Source: Nymphalis io
Lineage: Eukaryota > Arthropoda > Insecta > Lepidoptera > Nymphalidae
Length of the DNA: 64,000 bases
Direction: 5' to 3'
Assembly (NCBI RefSeq): GCF_905147045.1
Contig: NC_065905.1
Span: 6,572,001-6,636,000, forward strand
Shown: positions 12,309 through 24,699 of the stretch, piece by piece
How the letters are laid out: every line of letters begins with the position of its first letter
Numbering within the stretch: the first letter of the stretch is position 1
Translations under genes and position numbers: made by a program
Notes under the pieces: generated by a model
Database searches by the model: none
What the model was told of the DNA's origin: nothing
Seen by the model: only the letters and a program-made list of their open reading frames with translations

Positions 12309-13617
12309 CTAAAACAATGTATAATATTAATATTTAATAACACCTGAAACAGGGTTTGTTTTGTAAATTCAAAAAGGCAAGGACACAAAAGTCTGTTTAA
12401 AATAATTTCAATAATAATAAAAAATATGTTATAATAATTACTAATTAAAACAATTAAAATCAAAAACAATCATTCATTCTGCGAAGTTACTACAGTTATT
12501 TGTTACGATAAAATGATTAGTAGAGCCAATGAAAAAAAATATATTAAAATTTGGTCTTTGGTTATTGTTCTCGATATAAAATAAATAACCAAACACACAC
12601 TTCTAAATATATTAGAATTTAAAATATATTTAGAAGTATATACATACTGTGTTAGTATATACATATGTATATGATTCTCAAATATTCTTGAAAATTGCCA
12701 CTAATTTATCCGAACACTACGAAATCCATTCAATAATTTAACATGTACGTCGTTCAAAGTAAATATTAATCTTTAAATATGTATTTTATTCCAAGAATGT
12801 TTTAACTTAAGTAAATTGAAAAAAAAGTAAGTTGAGTAGTTCGAATAATTTTTAGCATAAGTGTTGATTTTATTATGACATAACTAAGAATAGGTACTTT
12901 AGATTTATGTTATGTGATCATTCCATCGTTTTTAAAGAAATGAAATATATATTTTCGTTCATATTCACATCGGTCGTCTGTAATAATACAAATTTCTATA
13001 CTCGCTTAAAATAACAGTAAACACTGTGGACAGCAAGAAGCTGTGCATTGAATATAAAATACAGTTTCTAGTGGGAAAGCGTAATTTACCAGTTTTCTTG
13101 CATAGGCTTGAAAATTATGGTCATTTATATGAATTTTCATAACACCTATATACTATATTAAAATTATATTACATATAATTTTAATAAACATATACATATA
13201 TAACCTTTAATCGAGTTTTAAAGGATAAAACAGAAAAAGGATGTATGTACATTTAATTAAAATTATTAAGATTATGAAATTTTTTAATATAAATTTATGA
13301 TTCACAAACATTTCTTTATTTATCATTAATTACTAAAACATCAAACAAAACATTGTCATTAGTCCCAAACTCCAAAATATTTAACGATTATTTCTATATT
13401 CGGTACGAAATGAGTAAAGTATTTAAAACTTAAGTTTCAATAAGCACTTTTTAAAATAGATTTTACTTTAATTTATAATTTTTTCCTATATTTTATTTAA
13501 TGCACTTAACATAAAATTAAATTTAAAAATTCGAATATGACGTAATATGAGTTGTCTAAGGACTTATTTTATACATAAAGAATGAATAGTTAAAATAAAA
13601 AATATATAACCACGTAC
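12309..13617 (-). other. Putative GMC 5' intron
   Basis: AT-rich; it contains a 14-bp-stem hairpin at 12600-12636 (CTTCTAAATATATT with its inverse). No repeat family or gene recognised. Confidence 0.4.
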
Positions 13618-13760
13618 CTAAAGTGATAATAAATATATTTTTCCAAACACTAAAATTTTGAATTCTCACTAGTGCGCACGAGTGCGCAGATCGGATGCGC
13701 GTGAGTTGCGAGACGCGTCGTCGACGACACCGGCTTGCGCGCGTCTGCCTTTTGTTTATA
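13618..13760 (-). promoter_or_regulatory. Putative GMC gene promoter and non-coding first exon
   Basis: On the minus strand a TATAAA (13760-13755) is followed by an unusually GC- and CpG-rich block (about 13670-13750). About 110-140 bases further on, an AG/GTACGT donor ends the putative exon at 13618. Transcription would start near 13730. The next downstream acceptor is the one at 12309. The GC-rich block stands out from AT-rich surroundings. No ATG in a long frame is present, so the exon would be 5' UTR. This is inference from signals only. Confidence 0.35.
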
Positions 13761-15589
13761 TTGATCATCCGTTTACCATGAGGAAGTCTCCAGAGTAATG
13801 TATGCAATACGATTTGCGAATTCAGTCACGTGGTTTTTGTAAAAAAAAACATAAAGCTTTTTCGATTTACCGCGGGATTTTTTATCATTTTCTGAGATAG
13901 GTGAAAGTGTAAAATAGGGTAGAATACGTCTTATAAATCACCCCTCCATTTTAATCTTTACCCACTTTATATTAATCCCTAAAGTATCTTTAGTATCTGC
14001 TAAAGGACTCTTTTCTCCTTTCTCTAAAGACAACAGATTTACTAAATTGTTGGTTTTTTTTTAAAAGAACCGTTGTGATATTTATTAATTATGCCATATT
14101 ATATGTGTACGAATGTTTGGATTTATTAGCGAAACTTAATATACTTATGTCATATGCAGTATGCACGATTGATATTTTTTCTATATAGCTTTTTGTCAAC
14201 GTATTAGCATTTAAACCTGTTATACTCTTCCGAGAAACTACCAGGGTTATTTTATATTATCAAAGCAAGCTATATGAAGTAAAGTCGACGAGTTTAATTT
14301 AAATTCGTCCCGTGACTTTATATTTCAAAGTTGACATGTTGCCAAATAGCATGCAACGTGGGGAGAACAGTTTCTTATATCTATACATTTTTATATATGA
14401 TCAGAATAATAAAGAAAGTACCATTAATTTGTATGTCACTGACCGCGTTCTTACGAACCACTGTCACTGCCAAGGTAAGCTGACACTTGAAACGCATATC
14501 GTATTTGTTATAAATGTACCTTGGAAGGACCTGTGTGCAGCAAAATTAACACAAGGCAAATATGCATCCAGGTGATACTTGAGTATTTTTACTACTTACC
14601 CACCAACTAGAAACATTGCAACAGTTTACTGGTAATCCTTTGATTCCGGGTTCATCTAATTAATTTGATTTCGGGGTTTTTGAATATACTTCGTTTTTTC
14701 ATACATTTACATCAAGGGAAGGGATAGCTTTGATTGCATTTCTTACGCACGTGAGTTTTCTTCTGTGTCGGTATCAATAAGCCTTAGTAAATTCGCGATG
14801 AAGTACTTCCCTAAAACCCAATGTAGATTTTAGCACATCTGAGGTTCTATTTATGCTATTTTCATATTAAAATCAATGTTAAAGATATTTCAAAAAATAA
14901 ATTTGGTGGAAGTACCGTGTACCCAAAGAATTTCATCAACCCCATACTTCAAGGTAATTTTAGCATACATGATGGAACGAGTTTGACTTGAGTTCCTAAT
15001 TGCAAGTGGATTCTAATTACAAGGCTACCTCATAGCGTATGGTGGTGCGATAACTCCAACACTTTTTGCCATATACTTCTCATAATCTTTTGAAGACAAC
15101 TAAATGTCCAATCTTCCATTAAATAGATAATAACAAGGTTATGACACTTATGCGTGTATACTAAATATGCACTCAGATTCCTATTCGTTTTGTTTTTTCT
15201 GTGTGAGGTATCTCTATCTGGTGGTTGCTTAAAGAAGAAGAAGAAGTTAGACCACTACCGTCGTGGATTTTTTTCTTCACAAGCAAAACTTTTCACTTTT
15301 GTTATGGTTTTGCAAATAGAAACCCTTATACTTTTAATTTAAGTAGGTATCAATATCGAAATGTGTCATTATTTAATTTTATCTTAACCTACTTTATACC
15401 ACATGGCAATATTTTACCGCGATAACAGGCTAAGTGAAAGCATTTCTTTTAGAATTTTATGTTTCGTATTGTGTTTTTCAATGCTTTTGAAAATTAATGA
15501 AAATGTTGCATAGTAATTCGATTCGTAATTATGAACATTCATATATATATGAACTGACGCAGATCGTGTAAAGTATCGTATAATACCGA

Positions 15590-15730
15590 TCTTTATACTA
15601 ATATTATAAATGCGATAAAAGCAACTCTATCTGTCTATTATGCTTGCACGCACAAGTGAATCAAATTCGATGAAATTTGGTATGAAGCAAACTTACATCC
15701 CTAGGAAGGACCTAAATAACGTAATAAATA
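15590..15730 (+). mobile_element. Helitron-like 5' end (Lep1 type)
   Basis: TCTTTATACTAATATTATAA followed by ATGCG resembles the 5' terminus of lepidopteran Lep1-type Helitrons. It is followed by GATGAAATTTGGTATGAAGC. No CTAG-type 3' end was found, so it is truncated or diverged. Confidence 0.55.
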
Positions 15731-17094
15731 TTTAACGATTATAAAAATAATAACGATTCGGAAAAGAAAATAAAAAAAAAATTAAAAAAAAAAATTTTTT
15801 CACGTTGGCTGGCTTTCATTGATTCGTTTTTTTTTTAAATAATATCGATACATCTTAATTTAATCACAGTCATAGACTTAATCGGCTAACATGAAATATT
15901 TATTGAAAATTAAAATGTATTTGTACAGGCACGCCACAATGCACAGTAGCAAGATCAATTTTCAATTTTATGCCAGTGATAAAATTGTGATAATTTCTTT
16001 CTTTAACCTTATATTGGGAGAAAGTAATGACAAACTGTTAATCGTAAAAAAAGGTTTTAGATGACTATTGTCCATTATCAATTGGTGCTGCTGATTGGAT
16101 TAACTGAGTATTTCATAAATTATGCTTATTAATGGTAGTTTGTTTCATTGTTTTTTAAAACAGATTTTTTTTTGTACGTAGTAATTTCATTTAGTTAAAA
16201 TATATCTTCATTCAGAATGCAGGTCGCTAACCTTACTATTTATTTTCCACTACTATCAAAGTCTATAATTACATAACATAATGTGAAAAAATATGCTTCG
16301 CCTTTAGAAAACAAGGAAAAAGTGTATAAGCTTAATTGGATTAACCACAATATTTATAGATAAAAAATTTTTAGCAACCGATTATACTGATATCCATGGT
16401 GTTTTGTAAAAAACGTGTATAACCCGTTTTTTTATTGTTTCTGCAACGTCAATTTGTTTTTCTTTAACTCATTTTTTTCAATCAACACAATTTGTATTAC
16501 AGTATGTTAAGGATATCTATAATATCTATACTCGCCACTGATATTATAAAGTGAGAGCGCGTATTTTGTGATTTTTTTTTTATGAGGAAAGTAATATCCG
16601 GAGTCAAGAAACCTAATTAAAAAATCTTTAATTATTTGAAAGGTACATTATTCTACATAACGTGCATATACATTAGCTAAAGCCATGATGGTATTCGACA
16701 AACATATATTTTTTTTACACTTTATAAATTAAATTCATATCTTAGGAGTTATAGCAATACAAAAACTCCAGCGCAATAAAAATAATACGGAAGTTGTCAA
16801 AGATAGTTAATTATTCAACCCGGACAAAGGGTAGGAAGGGAAGGGTAAGGTCTCTATCAACTTTTTTTAAATTAACTCTTCGCTTTTCATCCTTCTTTTA
16901 GATGATATATTTTGATATGGTGTTTCATAAGCGTTTCTATTTTAAGTTCTGTTATATTCTAAATATACTTTATTTCGTGGGAAGAGGACAGGTTATCTGT
17001 ATAAACACTTAATTGATTTCTTAAGTTTAAATTTATTGTGAGGTCATGTTTTCGTAAGGAGAAATGAAGACTTATTATTTATTATATTTAATTA

Positions 17095-17128
17095 TGTTAT
17101 TTATGTTATGTTATGTTATGTTATTTAA
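17095..17128. repeat. Short (TTATG)n-like repeat
   Basis: Several pentamers of TTATG in a row within AT-rich DNA. Confidence 0.75.
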
Positions 17129-17375
17129 TTTATATTAAATGTATAAAATTATCATTCCCACACACACAATTCTATGATCTATAGTAGATATCATCAAAAT
17201 AAACCAATGACAGAATAACGTACAATCTAAAGCGTAACAAATAGTTATTTCCAGTTAAATACTGAATGTCCTTTTGTAGATTCGATTCTACAATTGTTCG
17301 ATTGAATATGTGTAAATTGGTGCATAAATTTAAAAGGTCAATATTACTGTGTTCAATATATGGAATGCAAGCATG

Positions 17376-17493
17376 TATGTATTGTGACTGTATTTACACT
17401 GGCTCATTCACATTTCGAACCGGAACACAAAAATACTAAGTATTTTGGCAGAATATGTGAAGTGGATGGCACCTACCAAGCGGGCTTGCACAA
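17376..17493 (-). repeat. Family B repeat fragment
   Basis: The distal half only: ACACTGGCTCATTCACATTT, CGAACCGGAACACAA and GCGGGCTTGCACAAA. No poly(A) end. Confidence 0.65.
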
Positions 17494-18061
17494 ATAAAAT
17501 CAAATCCAAGTAAAATCATTTAAATGCTTTACAAAGTAAAAGAATGTAAAAAAATCAGCTTATGAATCCAAGTTGCCGTTCATAGCAAAACTGCTGAGGA
17601 CGTCGGTTGAACGAATTACTATTACTAAGACTGGCGGTCCCCTGCGATTGAACGAAGCTTTTACGATTATAAAATTATATTTTAACTAGTTCATTAAATG
17701 ATTGTTCTCTTACTCCCATCATAGTTAATAGGATAGGGTATTTAATACGATTTAATAATAAATTACTATCAGACCTGATAATTTCAATTCATAAATAACA
17801 TTGAAATAACTTCATTATTTTTTATCTGTATTTTGTGTCAAAATGGAAAAACCAAATAACATAGAAATTACCTCCATAGTTTTTGTCATAATAGTTTAAG
17901 CCACGAATTCGCATGCCAATTTAAATGATATTATATCATTCATCAAAGTGAAGCTATTTAATTAAGTCTTATTACTTTAGACGATGCAAAACACCGACAC
18001 GCGAAGTAAATTTATTCCCGGATATGATGATATCAAAAGCATTTTGACAAAACAAATTTAA

Positions 18062-19242
18062 TTTTTTTTTTTTTTATATCGCCGGGAGGGCAAATGACTC
18101 TACTCCACCTGATGGTAAGTGGTAGTAGAGTCCAAACGCGACGACGGCCAGTACAGACGGGAAAAACGTTCTGCACTAGCCGCCTTCGCCCTGCCGGCCC
18201 GCAAGATTCACTTCACGCCTCGTTTGAAGGAACCCGGGTTGTAAGAAGAGGGGAATACGTGAGCTGGTAAGGAATTCCATTTTTTGGAAGTGTGACAAAG
18301 AAAGGAGTTGCTAAATTTCTTTGTTCGCGATGGAATTGATGTCACAGTTAGGCGGTGACATCGAGAACCAGCTCGCGTGGACTTAAGAAGGAAGGGGGAA
18401 GCAGGAATTAGAGAGAATAATTCCTCAGAGCACTCGCCGTGATACAGTCGATAGAAAGCGCTCAGTGCTGCTATCTCACGACGCAATTGTAAAGGTTCAA
18501 GGGTGCTTGTGACCTTTACGTCGCCAATAATGCGCACGGCACGTCGCTGCAACCGGTCCAAGGCCTCAAGTAGGTACTTAGCGGAGCCATCCCAAAGGTG
18601 CGAGCAATATTCCACGCAAGACCGTACCTGTGTTTTGTACAGCAGGCACAGTTGTTGTGGCGTGAAAAAGCGCCGCACCTTGTTCAGAACTCCGAGTTTC
18701 CGTGAAGCTGTTTTTATAACAGCCTCGATGTAATCCCTTGGACTAAGGTCGCAGCGAACGTCAATCCCCAGCATGGCGATTTTGCTTTGCATCACCAGCG
18801 GAGTACCACAGAGGGAGGGAAGAGGGGAAAATGTTGACTTTTTCGCCGTGAGAGCGCATACCTGTGTTTTTTTGGCATTAAACTCAACAAGATTATCAGA
18901 GCCCCATTTGGCGATGAGATCTAACGTCCTATCGAGTTCAATGACAAGATTCTCCCGCCTCTCCTCAGTTTCCGCCCGCTCAGCCACTGCGCGTCCGTGG
19001 TATCCACCATGCACTGTACTATCATCTGCATAGCAATGTATGTTCCCAAGGGAGAGCATATCATTGATATGCAAAAGAAAGAGTACGGGAGATAGCACAG
19101 ATCCCTGGGGGACCCCAGCATTCACAACATAGAATTGTGAAGCGCAACCATCTACTAAAACACGAAGGCTACGCTTGTGTAGGAAGCTGGCAATCCAGGT
19201 GCATAGCTGAGCAGGCAGACCATATGCCGTTAAACTTAAAGA
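18062..19242 (-). mobile_element. 5'-truncated CR1/jockey-like LINE
   Basis: The poly(A) tail is the T run at 18062-18076. The minus strand holds the reverse-transcriptase palm through the C-terminus and a short 3' UTR with GGTAGTAGAGTCC. Homology starts at GSLSLTAYGLPAQLC (about 19242), right beside the poly(A) of another element. A second copy of its 3' end is at 47748-48167. The clade (CR1, Daphne or jockey) is a guess. Confidence 0.88.
18208..19242 (-). pseudogene. Reverse transcriptase fragment of the CR1/jockey-like LINE
   Basis: The frame is open from the 5' truncation to TGA at 18208-18210. It contains the palm motif NAGVPQGSVLSPVLFLL, the catalytic CYADD box (IHCYADDSTVHGG), the thumb segment MLGIDVRCDLSPRDYI, and the late motif SLCHTSKKWNSLPAHVFP-like (here FLCHTSKKWNSLPAHVFP). 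Fingers, first catalytic Asp and endonuclease are missing through 5' truncation. Compared with the copy at 47.9 kb, which reads on through RGVKRHLAGRQGG, this copy gains an early stop after FKRGVK, apparently from a small deletion. It cannot be active. Confidence 0.9.
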
Positions 19243-19445
19243 TCCTTTTTTTTTTAACGCTGGAAAAACGCGTTACGCGTTTCCCCCATGGGAACAGTGG
19301 GGCGGTATGTGGGGCTCGCCGGTGTCCAAGGCGCCGAGTGCGCCACGAACATCAGAATACCCACTAAAAAACCAGCGGTACCTTTTCCGTCTTAACGGGG
19401 AGCGCCACGGAATCGCTTTCGCATGCTACCGTGACGAAACGTTTG
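19243..19445 (-). mobile_element. R1-like LINE 3' UTR fragment with poly(A)
   Basis: On the minus strand it reads GCGATTCCGTGGCGCTCCCC, then GGTACCGCTGGTTTTTTAGT and CTTGGACACCGGCGAGCCCC. It ends in poly(A) (T run near 19244-19254). The same tail occurs at 36950-37107 and, behind an R1-type ORF end, at 20205-20790, which is how it was classed. Confidence 0.65.
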
Positions 19446-20204
19446 TTAAAATAGATAGCAAATGTAATCGCTCCGCGGCCATCGCAATGAAAATGAAATT
19501 TTTCTATTTTTCCTAAACTATCAATCAGATCAAAGTATCGATTATGCATTTAATATCGATGTTTACCAATCAAGGATTTCATAACTATGTTACGAGAACA
19601 TTGCATTATATTTGCTTAATGTTCAGTACATTGCACATTATTTTTTACATTACAATAGAAAAATAACAAAATTATTTTAAATATACTGTAGTAGTGTGGC
19701 ATTGATTTACAAACTCGTTTTTATATATCAATATAGTGTAGCTTTCGTGATGGATAACCAACCCAATAGTAGTCGTGACGGTATCAAACATTTAATATGG
19801 CCATTATTTGTACCGTTACTATTGTCAATCGTTTTTTTTTCTATTTATTGATTTCCTATTTGGAAGTTCTACCTAATGCGAGTTTTTTATTTATTATTGA
19901 CGTAATCTTCGATTTGTTTGTAATGAAAACAGCGCCGCCTAGTGACAGTAATCGTAACTTTATTGAGTCCAAATTTAGACATATCTTCACAGTTCTCGTC
20001 TATTCAGTGGAACTATAACTTTCCGAAATAAGTATGTGTCATAAACTTGTGTATTTACAAATATGTACATTTCAATTTACGTCTGTGTTAATTTTTTTAT
20101 TAAGTGAGGCAGTTGTTTCCTGTCGTGACAATATAACAAATAATAATGATTAACGTAAATCAAATCACCTAAATGTAACTTGCCATAGTAGGTACTTGTA
20201 CTTC

Positions 20205-20790
20205 TGACGGAGTATACCGTGTGGAGGCCGCAGAGGATGATTTTTTTTTATAGAATAGGAAGGCGGACGAGCATATGGGTCACCTGATGGTAAGTGGTCA
20301 CCAACGCCCATAGACATTGGCATTGTAAGAAATATTAACCATCGCTTACATCACCAATGCACCATCAACTTTGGGAATTAAGAGGGTATGTCCCTTGTGC
20401 CTGTAATTACACTGGCTCACTCACCCTTCGAACCGGAACACAACAATATCAAGTACTGCTGTTTTGCGGTAGAATATCTGATGAGTGGGTGGTACCTACC
20501 CAGACGAGCTTGCACAAAGCTCTACCACCAGTAAAAATGATGATGGATATGAACTTTCTGCGAAAGTGTCATGTCGGAGAAGGAGGCCGCGGAACATCAG
20601 CGTGAGGAGTGTGTTTCGGCTGACCCTTCGCGCGCCTTCTCTCTTTATTAATGTATCGTAAACTTCGCCCGAGGATCCCCTACCTAGCTAGGCCAACCAT
20701 TCTCTAACGCCCCACTCCCCCCTAAACAGACGAAATGGGTACTGCTGGTTTTTTAGTGGGCTCGCCGACGAGTCCCACATACAAAAGTTA
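20205..20790 (+). mobile_element. R1-like LINE 3' end, split by a family B insertion
   Basis: The right part (20556-20651) encodes FCESVMSEKEAAEHQREECV, then SADPSRAFSLY and a TAA stop, as at the C-terminus of R1-clade ORF2. Then comes a 3' UTR with GGTACTGCTGGTTTTTTAGT and GGGCTCGCCGACGAG to about 20785. The left part (20205-20240, CGTGTGGAGGCCGCAG) aligns with the stretch just before FCE in the fragment at 63.97 kb. A family B copy sits between (20241-20536), apparently inside the LINE. Confidence 0.65.
20241..20534 (-). mobile_element. Family B repeat, full length
   Basis: Poly(T), then TAGAATAGGAAGGCGGACGA and the complete body to CTCTACCACCAGTA. ATGAT stands on both sides (20237-20241 and 20537-20541), a possible short target duplication within the R1-like fragment. 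Confidence 0.92.
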
Positions 20791-21045
20791 CTTGTGAAGA
20801 AAACGCGTAATTCAAAATAAAAATATTCGTATTTCGCCAGGAACCTACAGTACCGTTTGGATACTATATCAGTATAGTTGTATTAAGCATCTTTAATTGC
20901 CGAACATTTTTGAAGTATGTTTAAAGTAACGGAAACTTTTATGATTATAAAAAAATACCTTGTCAAATTTAGTTTTAATATTAATACTTTATTTGTTTTA
21001 AATAATTTTATTCGACTAAGTATTTAGGAGTTACTAGAGCAAAAA

Positions 21046-21340
21046 GCGAGATGGCCTAGTTGTTCGAACGCGTGAATCTTAACCGACGATCGTGGGTTCA
21101 AGCCCGGGAAAGCACCAATGAATTTTCATATGCTTAAATTGTGATTATAATTCATCTCGTGCTTCACGGTGAAGGAAAACATCGTGAGGAAACTTGCATG
21201 TGTCCAATTTCATTGAAATTATGCCATATGTGTATTCTACCAACCCGCAATGGAGCAGCGTGGTGGAATAAGCTCCAAACCTTCTCCTCAAAAGGGAGAG
21301 GAGGCCTTAGCCCAGCACTGGAACATTCACAGGCTATTAC
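21046..21340 (+). mobile_element. Family A tRNA-derived SINE, full length
   Basis: A box GCGAGATGGCCTAGTTGTT, B box GGGTTCAAGCCCGGG, body GGTGAAGGAAAACATCGTGA, and tail TTAGCCCAGCACTGGAACAT. Slightly diverged. Confidence 0.9.
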
Positions 21341-21750
21341 TAAGCAAAACTCTTTATTTTCCTTTGAAGTTTTCTTTACTCAGTTCATTCTATCTCGTAT
21401 AATATAAAAAAGAGTGCATATAAGTTATAGTCTCTTAATGTTATAGAAATAAAATATATTAATTAAAGCTATAAAGTACCCTTTGTGAAGTTTCTGTTAA
21501 AAAAATTATGTAGCTCAAACATCAATCTCAATCAGATTCGTATCAGAAGCCATTACCTTGTTTCAAGGACATTAAATTAAAATTTCTTTAAAAGCTTTTA
21601 AATGCATCAATCTGTGAGGAACGGATAATATTTGAGTAAAGTTTTAGGATATTTTATTTTAAAGAATGTAATTAGCATTATACCTTCTTTAAAAAAACAA
21701 TAATAATTTTAGATCTATACTTAAAATTTATGAATTAATCTATAAAAAAT

Positions 21751-22024
21751 GACGAGCCGGTTGGCGTGATTGATGGATGCTTGCCTTTCACGCCGAAGGT
21801 TGTGGGTTCGATTCCCACCCAGGACAGATATTTGTGTGCATGAACATGTCTGTTTGTCCTGAGTCTAGGTGTTATTATCTATATAAGTATGTATTTAAAA
21901 AATAAAAATAGTACATCAGTTGTCTGGTTTCCATAGTACAAGCTCTGTAGCTCTGAGCTTAATTTGGGATCAGATGGCCGTGTGTGAAAAATGTCCCAGG
22001 ATATTATTATATTATTATTATAAA
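21751..22024 (+). mobile_element. Family C tRNA-derived SINE
   Basis: It begins GACGAGCCGGTTGGCGTGAT, has the B box GGGTTCGATTCCC followed by ACCCAGGACAG, the body CAGTTGTCTGGTTTCCATAG and GGGATCAGATGGCC. It ends in (ATT)n. Confidence 0.88.
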
Positions 22025-24695
22025 AATATCGTTACATTGTTGATAGTGTTAAAGAGGTTAAACTCATCAATCGTCATAACCGATAATCGACATTCGGATG
22101 CTCTATCTAAACAGGTTCAGGTTGTAGGTTCAGCTCTAATAATTACTGATAAGTATTTTCTAGCTAAAATATATATCAGTAAGATAAATAATATTCGTGC
22201 CGAAATATTGTATAAAAACTCATGTGTTTTTTGCTACCCGGATGGGTTATTTATATTAATTAGCATCATTTTTACTATGAAAATTATCTTATAATCTGTC
22301 GTATATACTCGTATTATAAACGATCTTGAAACTTTGCATACAGGTCAGGGGTCAAGAAATGACATTAGGTACCTAACACCTACGCTCGTGAAACTGTTAA
22401 GTTAAAAATAAGTATTAGCAAAGTTAAAAGTTTAGTTTCTTTGTAATAATTACAAGCATATGACCCGACATAGATCACTATTAAAAACCCATGTAACCCA
22501 TGAGTCATAGTCGTAAATAGGTTACCAATAGTCAGTTTTGAAGTATGATATAAGTTTTTCCGACGCAACGTGACTGTGCTTATTATTGAAATATCGTTAT
22601 GAGGAAAACATACATTTTTATTATAAATATGACTTGATTTCTTTATAAACGTATATACATATGGTTGAAGAAGCTACAATTATAGATTAGTCAGGTCATT
22701 ATAATAAATTGATGAGTTGTCCACCTAAGCTGAACTTAGGTCTATTTCTAAAGGTAAGCTATTATTTGCCAGTTCTTCTCTAATTGTAGATTTTTGAAAG
22801 TCAATAAGTGTATTACACTTAGGCGCTGCACAAACGTGGACACTTTTATGTTTGATAGAAGCTACCTTCGAATATTTTATTTTCAAACAATTGTTATGAA
22901 ACCAAACATAACTGCGCAGATATAGACACTTTTGTGTCCAGTTGCTTCCACTTGACACAAATCTATTGTCAATTAAAAATTGTTCGGCTTAGGTAACTTA
23001 CAACTTAGTGTCTCTTCGTCAACATCCATCGTGAAACTGATAGAAAAGGAGCAACGAATTGTTACCAGTGACAAGAAGTAGCAACCGGCGACTGTGTCCG
23101 GTACCCGTGACAATGACGGTGTCGGGAAAAAAGTGTCTTTGTTTGTGTAGCGCCTTAATTAATCTTAATTCAGTATTTGATGTTTAAGAAATTTACATAT
23201 TTTTAATTCCTTCAATATTTATGGTTCTATTTATTAAATAATAATGATATTGGAAAAATTTATTCAAATTATAAATAGAATGAAGAGGAATTGTTTATGT
23301 ATATGTGTATCTGTTTATTTTCAAGTAAAGTAAAATTATTGTGTATAATAAAACCTTTATAGCAAATTTATTTAAAAAAAATACGAGCACGTTATTGAAT
23401 TGATTAGAATGTATTGTTTACTCTAACATAAAAGTAAAACAATTCGTAAGCGATATGCACAATTATTGACAAAATAAAGACGAGATCGAAATTATGTCAT
23501 AGCAAAGCTAATTATGTCATATCATGCTAAATCTCAAGGTTAGATTGCTGATATTTCAGTAAATTATATTGACGTATTTTTATATCGGATTTTTGAGGTA
23601 AAAATACCCAAAATACGACCAGTGCTAAAAAGTTAATTTATTACTTAGAACTATAAAAAAAATTATGCACCAATATAAAAAATACATTTTATTATTTCAT
23701 GTTAACTAATCTTCAGATAAAACGTACTAAACACCATTTTCCGCTCAGTTTGGTTGCAAAATTGACTATACGGGCGATATAACCCACTTATCATTATCTA
23801 ACACTATGAAAGTAACTGATAATATTACCCCAATGATCAAATACCAGGTTACTTGTACCAAGGTTTTCCCATAGCCGTTATGTTTAATGAGAGATGCATA
23901 ACTTGATCTAAATACCTCAAATTAACAATACCTACTACAAATTATCGTCCAATTGCATTCTAATGATAAACAAATGTATAGACCTCTCCCAAGATGCGTC
24001 AAAGCTCCCGGTTCTCGGCCGTCCAAATTAGACTTTTAACCTTACTGGAGGGTGAGTTACATCGTTTGCTGACCTACGGTCGCCACTCTAAGACTCTCCA
24101 CTCGTTTATTTCACTTGCCATATGTGACCAGTCCTCTGATAATTTTATTTTACGACTCAAATCCCGAATTACCGGATTCGGTCCCAGTCTTCGAGGCAGT
24201 ACAATATAAAATTTTGGGATTGGGATTAACTGTCAAGGAATTCTTAATAGAATCTTGGAGTGAAAAGGTGAAAAATCAAGTAAAGCTATTGGTCCTGCGC
24301 ATATCACTCACTGGTTACGTCATTGTTCAATCATGATATGAATGTAAATGGAAAAGTTAAGAAAAAGATAGAGTGAGCACTTATTTGCACTAAGTGAAAT
24401 ATCTCTTGCGCATATTTGCTAGACTAGCCCTTAGAATTGACTGTTGTGACCTAAGTTTACAATGATATTATTTACATATATGAGCTTGGCACCTACTATA
24501 ATATATATAATAGTGGTATATTTATATTTAATAAACAATAACACTGACAAGGATGTTTGCTATTATAAAATCAAGGCGCTACGTACTCTGATTAATTGTT
24601 GAATCTTCAAATTCTTCTTATTAGACCTATACTTTTATTAAAGCCCTACTCTTACGTAATTCTTATTTTATTTAAACAACTTAAATTATTTCTTT
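22025..24695. other. Intergenic, no host gene seen
   Basis: AT-rich apart from the MITE at 22822-23154 and a slightly GC-richer patch at 23990-24090. Short open frames in it show no protein family. Confidence 0.55.
22822..23154. mobile_element. PIF/Harbinger-like MITE with TIRs and TTA duplication
   Basis: The left end GGCGCTGCACAAACGTGGAC and, read from the other strand, the right end GGCGCTACACAAACAAAGAC form imperfect terminal inverted repeats of about 28 bp; both continue with ACTTTT. TTA flanks both ends (22819-22821 and 23155-23157), the target duplication of PIF/Harbinger elements. Near the right end, on the minus strand, is ATGGATGTTGACGAAGAG, followed by a GTAAGT donor. It could be the start of a former transposase-region gene, so this may be an internal-deletion derivative. 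Confidence 0.85.
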
Positions 24696-24699
24696 TATG

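Larger units (their letters stand above)
13761..18061. other. Intergenic, AT-rich, no gene seen
   Basis: Holds a Helitron-like 5' end (15590-15730), a (TTATG)n-type short repeat near 17095-17128 and a family B piece (17376-17493). Short open frames here have no recognisable protein features. Confidence 0.6.

Noticed and set aside
14312..14575. 87-residue open frame
   Set aside because: No recognisable domain, splice context or promoter; likely chance in AT-rich DNA.
18503..19033. Plus-strand open frames over the CR1/jockey-like LINE
   Set aside because: Shadows of the minus-strand reverse transcriptase.
21751..21830. tRNA gene with B box GGGTTCGATTCCC
   Set aside because: It is the head of a family C SINE, also found at 6667-6951 on the other strand.
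23994..24052. Possible start exon MRQSSRFSAVQIRLLTLLEG before a GTGAG donor
   Set aside because: No promoter, no matching downstream exon and no family similarity; the composition is only mildly raised.
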